NCBI GenBank assembly: GCA_964473395.1
Contig: CAYYOW010000077.1
Span: forward strand, 1-10,692
Length of the DNA: 10,692 nt
Direction: 5' to 3'
From: Sulfidibacterium sp964473395
Lineage (GTDB): Bacteria > Bacteroidota > Bacteroidia > Bacteroidales > F082
Shown: positions 7,181 to 10,692 of the stretch, one piece after another
Layout of the letters: each line of letters opens with the position of its first letter
Numbering within the stretch: position 1 is the stretch's first letter
The notes under the pieces: generated by a model
Databases searched by the model: none
What the model was told of the DNA's origin: nothing
What the model saw: the letters and a program-made list of their open reading frames with translations, nothing else
Program-made: the position numbers and the translations under genes

Positions 7181-7438
7181 CTATTCTTTTACAACATGGT
7201 TAAGGTCGGCATTGATAATCTTCAGGATAAACACCGAATGAGGCAGCTCAAAACTTTTGTGTATTTCGTCGGTGATAGCCTTCATTACCTCAAAATATTC
7301 GCCAAAAACCTGTGTACTCATACCGTTGGTTTTCACCGTAATTCCCTCGTAGCCATGCAGGCGGTCGATAAAACTTTTTATGGGAGGAATAAATTCCACT
7401 TTCAGGGGATAATAGCTGATATCTATTGAAGTATTCAT
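7181..7438 (-). CDS. Thiamine-binding protein, MTH1187/YkoF type (PF01910-like)
   Basis: This is a small cytoplasmic protein of 85 residues, about the usual length for one MTH1187/YkoF domain (ferredoxin-like fold). ISYYPL (7-12), IPPIKSFIDRL (17-27), YEGITVKTNGMSTQVFGEY (30-48) and HSVFILKIINADL (67-79) are the characteristic blocks. In YkoF this family binds the thiamine precursor HMP or thiamine; other members are annotated as thiamine-binding without a defined role. It is the first gene of the six-gene operon and ends 2 bases before the PnuC-type transporter. It has its own upstream -7 box. No TPP riboswitch was recognisable in the short leader. Confidence 0.85.
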   Translation of the reverse strand: MNTSIDISYYPLKVEFIPPIKSFIDRLHGYEGITVKTNGMSTQVFGEYFEVMKAITDEIHKSFELPHSVFILKIINADLNHVVKE

Positions 7439-7458
7439 GATTTTTATTTTTATGCCCG

Positions 7459-7466
7459 CAAAGGTA
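7459..7466 (-). promoter_or_regulatory. -7 box of the vitamin-salvage operon
   Basis: On the minus strand TACCTTTG matches the Bacteroidota TAnnTTTG consensus exactly and ends 20 bases before the ATG of the thiamine-binding gene (7438). A matching TTG -33 element is not evident in the A/T-rich sequence further upstream, so strength or regulation may depend on other factors. Confidence 0.6.
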
Positions 7467-7536
7467 CATCATTTTGGTTTTTATTTTTTTGCGGCTGGGC
7501 AGAGGCTTTCCGTTATAGCTTCCTCTGGGACGGGGA

Positions 7537-7584
7537 GACAAAGAGAAGTTGTGACAAAGAGAAGTTGTGACAAAGAGAAGTTGA
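7537..7584. repeat. 16-bp tandem repeat, three copies
   Basis: The unit GACAAAGAGAAGTTGT occurs at 7537-7552, at 7553-7568 and again from 7569; the last copy differs only in its final base. A shortened relative, GACAAAGAAGT, appears at 7730-7740. There are no unique spacers, so it is a simple tandem array and not CRISPR. It could expand or contract by slippage. Confidence 0.85.
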
Positions 7585-7624
7585 GAAACAGTGCTGGTTA
7601 CTATTGAATGACATACCGGAATGG

Positions 7625-7656
7625 CGAATTTGCGAATTTGCGAAGTTGCGAATTTG
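7625..7656. repeat. 8-bp tandem repeat, four copies
   Basis: The unit CGAATTTG is repeated four times; the third copy is CGAAGTTG. It lies 40 bases beyond the 16-bp array on the same intergenic stretch. Function unknown; a slippage-generated intergenic repeat is the simplest reading. Confidence 0.8.
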
Positions 7657-7713
7657 TGCGTCACTTCATAAAAATCCATCTTTATTTCCTCCTTTTTCGT
7701 CTGTGAAACCCCT

Positions 7714-7740
7714 CTTAGCGTCTTAGCGTGACAAAGAAGT
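7714..7740. repeat. CTTAGCGT two-copy repeat with trailing partial 16-mer
   Basis: CTTAGCGT occurs twice in a row (7714-7729) and is followed directly by GACAAAGAAGT, a shortened copy of the 16-bp unit at 7537-7584. The association ties the two repeat families together as one kind of intergenic sequence. Confidence 0.55.
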
Positions 7741-7849
7741 AATCTCATCCAATCCGTCGTGGCGAGCATAGTGCAAGGTTAGTGCGCAGGCGCGAAGCCA
7801 TCTGCTATATCAACGTCCTGCTTTTTTTAAAGAGATTGCCATCGTCTGA

Positions 7850-7940
7850 GGCGTGACAGTCAAGAGAGTCAGGTTTATAGAAATGAAATAAAAAATGACA
7901 AGCCTGACACACGTCATTCATAAAACGAGATGCTCACGCC
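7850..7940. repeat. Nested inverted repeats, possible RNA structure
   Basis: GGCGTGA (7850-7856) is perfectly complementary to TCACGCC (7934-7940). Inside it, GTCAGGTTTAT (7868-7878) pairs with ACAAGCCTGAC (7898-7908) with one wobble and one mismatch. A third pair, AATGAC/GTCATT (7894-7899/7913-7918), competes with the inner stem. Another imperfect hairpin spans 7930-7979 (ATGCT/AGCAT ends), with GGC-ATAA-GCC at 7949-7958. These could be a structured transcript, a decayed mobile element or chance; strand is not determined. Confidence 0.3.
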
Positions 7941-8080
7941 ACCTTCTAGGCATAAGCCCGACTGATGGTAGCGCAGCATTAAACGACAAGAAGAAAGGTT
8001 AAATGAACGACCGATTGACAGCTGTTTGACCAATTATCTAATTACCGAATGACAACCGTTTTACAGCGCAGCGCATAACA

Positions 8081-8114
8081 TTTACCTCCCTACACCCTAA
8101 AAACCGTATTTTTG
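8081..8114 (+). promoter_or_regulatory. Promoter of gldFG
   Basis: TATTTTTG at 8107-8114 matches TAnnTTTG exactly. TTTA at 8081-8084 is a possible -33 element 22 bases upstream (consensus TTTG). The -7 box ends 24 bases before the gldF ATG at 8139, giving a short leader. Confidence 0.65.
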
Positions 8115-8138
8115 CGTTACCAAAAGTAAAAATATCCC

Positions 8139-8867
8139 ATGTGGGCATTATACAAAAAAGAAATTCTTGGGTTTTTAAGCACCATCACCGGTTGGGTTGT
8201 TATCGGTATCTTCCTGGCGGTAACCGGACTTTTCTTATGGGTTTTCCCCTCCGGCATTAATGTTCTGGATAACGGCTATGCCAACTTGAACGGACTTTTT
8301 AGTCTGGCGCCTTTTGTCTTCCTTTTCCTGGTTCCTGCTGTAACCATGAACAGCCTGGCCGAAGAAAAAAGGAGCGGTACGCTGGAACTGTTGCTCATCC
8401 GGCCGCTGAGCGATACAAAAGTTGTTATGGCTAAATACTTCGCTGCTCTTACTCTCGTGGTTTTGTCTCTGCTCCCTACACTAATTTACTATTTCTCGGT
8501 TTGGCAGTTGGGATTTCCGGTTGGCGACATCGACACCGGCGGCTTTTGGGGATCTTTTATCGGGTTGCTTTTTCTTGGAGCAGCTTTTACCGCGATGGGC
8601 GTTTTTTCCTCTTCACTGACTGATAATCCTATCGTCGCTTTTCTTACCGCTGTGGTTCTCAGTGCTTTCATTTACATGGGGTTTGATTTTATTGCACCAT
8701 TTTTTGGCGGCGCTGTATTGTTTGTACAATCCTTCGGCATTAGTGCCCATTACTCTTCCATGAGCAGGGGCGTTATCGACTCACGCGATGTGATTTATTT
8801 TCTCAGTCTGAACCTGCTTTTTCTTTACCTGAGTGTTAGCTTTTTGGGAAGGAGGAAATGGAAATGA
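8139..8867 (+). CDS. gldF: Gliding-motility ABC transporter permease GldF
   Basis: This 242-residue inner-membrane protein is of the ABC-2 permease type and matches the usual GldF length. There are about six hydrophobic segments: near 15-34, 54-71, 102-121, 134-156, 164-185 and 220-235. The conserved cytoplasmic block NSLAEEKRSGTLELLLIRPL (71-90) contains the EExxxGTLE pattern that couples ABC-2 permeases to their ATPase. GldF works with GldA (ATPase) and GldG in an ABC transporter that is needed for gliding in Flavobacterium johnsoniae; homologues also occur in Bacteroidota that do not glide. GldA is not in this window, consistent with its separate location in F. johnsoniae. The end of gldF overlaps the start of gldG. 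The ATG at 8139 is supported by the promoter 25 bases upstream. Confidence 0.92.
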   Translation: MWALYKKEILGFLSTITGWVVIGIFLAVTGLFLWVFPSGINVLDNGYANLNGLFSLAPFVFLFLVPAVTMNSLAEEKRSGTLELLLIRPLSDTKVVMAKYFAALTLVVLSLLPTLIYYFSVWQLGFPVGDIDTGGFWGSFIGLLFLGAAFTAMGVFSSSLTDNPIVAFLTAVVLSAFIYMGFDFIAPFFGGAVLFVQSFGISAHYSSMSRGVIDSRDVIYFLSLNLLFLYLSVSFLGRRKWK

Positions 8868-10627
8868 AAAGCCCATCTTTTTCTCCGGCAAAGAAAATCA
8901 GGAAGCAGTACCGTAAGCGCCTGATTACTGTTGTCCTGATTATTGCAGCAGCCAACTATCTCGGTTCGCTTTATTTCACCCGCCTCGACCTGACCACCGA
9001 TAAAAGGTTTACGCTGGCAAAAGTTTCCAAAATTGTGTTGAAAAAACTGGATGAACGGCTGACGTGTACGGTTTATCTGAAAGGCGATTTTCCAGCGGGT
9101 TTCAAAAGGCTTGCCACTGAAACCAGCGAGATGCTGCAGGAACTTCAGGCTTACAACAAGAATGTCAGGTTTCGCTTCGCGAACCCTTCCGGCTCTGCAA
9201 ATCCAAAGAAAAGAGCACACTTTTATCAACAACTTATGGACAGGGGCTTGAGTCCCACGAACTTGCAGGTGAAAACCAAAAGCGGACTGGAACAACAGAC
9301 TATTTTCCCCGGAGCCATTTTGCAATACAAAGAGCAGGAGATACCGGTTTCGCTGCTGAGTAACGAGCGAAATATTCCCCCTGATGAGGTGCTGAACCAC
9401 TCTATTGAAAATCTGGAATTTGTTTTTATCAATGCCATTCACAAGTTGGAGCAGCAGAAAAAACCATCGCTGGCGTATCTCACCGGCCAGGAGGAACCGG
9501 AAGGGAAACGTATTGCCGACATTATGAACACCCTGCATGATAATTATGCGTTGAAGCTTGTGAGCATCAACACTTTGCCCAATCCTTTGCTGAAAAAGGA
9601 AAAATCGGACAGCGTTGTGCCGCGTTTTCGGGCGCTGGTTGTGGACAAACCCCAAAAAACATTTACCGAAAGGGAGAAACTAATGCTGGATCAATACATT
9701 ATGTATGGGGGAAAAGTACTTTGGCTGATAGATCCTGTGCTGGCTTCCATGGATAGTATAAAACGCTCGGAGACAACAGTTTCCATTGACTTGAATTTGG
9801 GGTTGCAGTCTCAGCTTTTTACCTATGGGGTACGCCTGAACAAAGACCTGCTGCTCGATTTGAATGCGGTGCCTATTCCGGTACGGACAGGGGAGTCCGG
9901 AAAACGGTCACAGATACAGATGCTGCCGTGGTACTATTATCTGTTGGTCACCCCGCGGTCAAATCATCCGGTGGTACGTAACCTGAACAGCATCGAAATG
10001 GATTTTGTCAGCAGCATAGATACGCTGGCCATCAAAGGGGTGAAAAAAACTATTCTGCTGAAAACGTCGCCCTACTGCGGTGTGGAGAAAGTGCCCGGTA
10101 TGATCAGCCTTGCCATTATGCGGCAGAAGCCTTCGCCGGCATTTTTCCGCGGGCCGGCACGGAATGTGGCGGTGCTGCTGAGTGGAAAGTTTACCTCTGA
10201 TTTCAAAAATCGGATGCTGCCCGGGCTTAAAAGTAGGGTCTTTCCTTTCCGGAAAAGCAGTGTGCCTACCCAAATGATTGTTGTCTCCGATGGAGATGTT
10301 TTTTTGAACCAGTTGAAAATCCCCGATGGCTATCCCTTACCACTCGGATATAACCAGTTTACCCGCCAGACCTATGGTAACAAGGAATTTATCCTGAATG
10401 CATTGAACTACCTCACCGACGGCCCCGGCCTGATTTCGTTGCGTACCCGCGAATTTAAACTCCGGCTGCTGGACAAGACCAAAATCAACAGGCAACAGTT
10501 GCGATGGCAGTTGTTTAACGTGCTGATGCCTTTGGTATTGATGCTGATTTTTGCTTTTGCCGTTATCACTCTTCGCAAACGCAAATACGGGAGAAAGCAA
10601 GGAGGAAAGGGAAAAGTTAAAAGTTAA
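8864..10627 (+). CDS. gldG: Gliding-motility ABC transporter auxiliary protein GldG
   Basis: This is a 587-residue protein with an N-terminal membrane segment (about 19-38) after a basic leader, a large extracytoplasmic domain, and a C-terminal membrane segment (about 551-571) followed by a basic tail; that is the GldG layout (ABC_transp_aux-like). The block LDLTTDKRFTLAKVSK right after the first helix is a GldG signature. Further family blocks are YLTGQEEPEGKRI, LMLDQYIMYGGKVLWLIDPV, PWYYYLLVTPRSNHPVVRNLN and the FVSSIDTL that follows. Two in-frame ATGs exist, at 8858 and 8864. The second is chosen because it overlaps the gldF stop as ATGA and has GGAGG at 8851-8855 at good distance (8 bases); from 8858 the product would be 589 residues. 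With GldF it forms the membrane part of the Gld transporter. The substrate is unknown. Confidence 0.92.
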   Translation: MKSPSFSPAKKIRKQYRKRLITVVLIIAAANYLGSLYFTRLDLTTDKRFTLAKVSKIVLKKLDERLTCTVYLKGDFPAGFKRLATETSEMLQELQAYNKNVRFRFANPSGSANPKKRAHFYQQLMDRGLSPTNLQVKTKSGLEQQTIFPGAILQYKEQEIPVSLLSNERNIPPDEVLNHSIENLEFVFINAIHKLEQQKKPSLAYLTGQEEPEGKRIADIMNTLHDNYALKLVSINTLPNPLLKKEKSDSVVPRFRALVVDKPQKTFTEREKLMLDQYIMYGGKVLWLIDPVLASMDSIKRSETTVSIDLNLGLQSQLFTYGVRLNKDLLLDLNAVPIPVRTGESGKRSQIQMLPWYYYLLVTPRSNHPVVRNLNSIEMDFVSSIDTLAIKGVKKTILLKTSPYCGVEKVPGMISLAIMRQKPSPAFFRGPARNVAVLLSGKFTSDFKNRMLPGLKSRVFPFRKSSVPTQMIVVSDGDVFLNQLKIPDGYPLPLGYNQFTRQTYGNKEFILNALNYLTDGPGLISLRTREFKLRLLDKTKINRQQLRWQLFNVLMPLVLMLIFAFAVITLRKRKYGRKQGGKGKVKS

Positions 10628-10639
10628 AAGTTGAAACAG
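10613..10639. repeat. Short AAAGTTA-type repeat across the gldG stop codon
   Basis: Three near-identical units (AAAGTTA, AAAGTTA, AAAGTTG) lie in a row, separated by zero to one base, over the last codons and the TAA stop of gldG. The KVKS tail of the protein is thus encoded by low-complexity sequence. The 65 bases after the stop contain several TGAC words and no gene or hairpin terminator. Confidence 0.5.
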
Positions 10640-10692
10640 CCTACACTATTGAAGCATCAACAACCCTGACTATTGCCTGACCACTGAATGAC

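Larger units (their letters stand above)
3845..7438 (-). other. Predicted six-gene operon
   Basis: Six minus-strand genes follow each other with junctions of 2 bases apart, 8 overlapping, 4 overlapping (ATGA), 11 apart and 7 overlapping. The only clear promoter is at 7459-7466 upstream of the first gene. The order is thiamine-binding protein, PnuC-type transporter, NadR-like kinase, GT4 glycosyltransferase, and the two permease halves. One transcript is inferred from the spacing; internal promoters cannot be excluded. Confidence 0.7.
7439..8138. other. 700-bp divergent intergenic region rich in repeats
   Basis: No convincing gene lies here. The stretch separates the minus-strand vitamin operon from gldFG. 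It holds the two divergent promoters at its edges, a 16-bp tandem repeat (7537-7584), an 8-bp tandem repeat (7625-7656), a two-copy 8-bp repeat (7714-7729), and several inverted repeats between about 7850 and 7979. The only plus-strand frame examined, 7895-8002 (35 codons), has no recognisable content. Confidence 0.7.

Noticed and set aside
7439..7600. TPP riboswitch upstream of the thiamine-binding gene
   Set aside because: The -7 box is only 20 bases from the start codon and the conserved TPP-riboswitch core words were not found on the minus strand.
7537..7656. Possible CRISPR array
   Set aside because: The repeats are 8 and 16 bp, directly abutting, with no unique spacers and no cas genes in the window.
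7290..7769. Minus-strand open frame of 159 codons upstream of and overlapping the thiamine-binding gene
   Set aside because: It runs through the tandem repeats and the operon -7 box and overlaps the thiamine-binding gene in another frame; its translation is low-complexity and matches no family.
7895..8002. Small plus-strand frame of 35 codons in the intergenic region
   Set aside because: No promoter or ribosome binding site, no recognisable content, and it covers the inverted repeats; chance is the simplest explanation.
8825..9655. Long minus-strand open frame opposite gldG (276 codons)
   Set aside because: It lies antisense to well-supported gldG sequence with clear family blocks; the antisense translation shows no recognisable domain.

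Overview
The window looks like chromosomal DNA of a member of the Bacteroidota, probably an environmental one. Three things point there. There is an adjacent gldF-gldG pair (gliding-motility ABC transporter). Four start-proximal sites match the Bacteroidota housekeeping -7 box TAnnTTTG exactly. The gene starts mostly lack Shine-Dalgarno sequences. No phage, plasmid, CRISPR, tRNA or rRNA signature was seen.

Layout. (1) Positions 1-687, plus strand: the 3' part of a carboxypeptidase-regulatory-like domain protein whose start lies before the window. (2) 893-2611, plus: a GH13 enzyme of the trehalose-synthase/alpha-amylase type with its own promoter; its real start is well inside the longest open frame. 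(3) 2801-3703, plus: a YdhF-like aldo/keto reductase, also with its own promoter, which overlaps a palindrome. (4) 3704-3844: a short convergent intergenic region that is almost filled by a MITE-like element of about 120 bp with inverted ends. (5) 7438 down to 3845, minus: a tightly packed run of six genes behind one recognisable promoter. In transcription order it encodes a thiamine-binding YkoF/MTH1187-type protein, a PnuC-family vitamin transporter, a NadR-type kinase/ATPase, a GT4 glycosyltransferase, and two small membrane proteins that look like the two halves of a COG0701/PF03773 permease. (6) 7439-8138: 700 bp without a credible gene, holding the promoters of the two divergent transcription units, three families of short tandem repeats and several inverted repeats. 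(7) 8139-10627, plus: gldF and gldG, translationally overlapping.

How the genes may work together. The first three genes of the minus-strand operon make a coherent vitamin-salvage module: a facilitator of the PnuC family moves a vitamin across the membrane and a NadR-like kinase could trap it by phosphorylation. The thiamine-binding first gene raises the question whether the vitamin is nicotinamide riboside (classical PnuC/NadR) or thiamine (PnuT type). The glycosyltransferase and the split permease share the transcript by position, but no functional link is evident. GldF and GldG are the membrane subunit and auxiliary subunit of the Gld ABC transporter; its ATPase GldA is not in the window. 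The GH13 enzyme and the aldo/keto reductase are separate monocistronic genes.

The window is mostly ordinary Bacteroidota backbone. The points most worth following are the thiamine-protein/PnuC/NadR-kinase operon, the two-gene permease, the atypical GH13 enzyme, and the repeat-rich 700-bp intergenic region.
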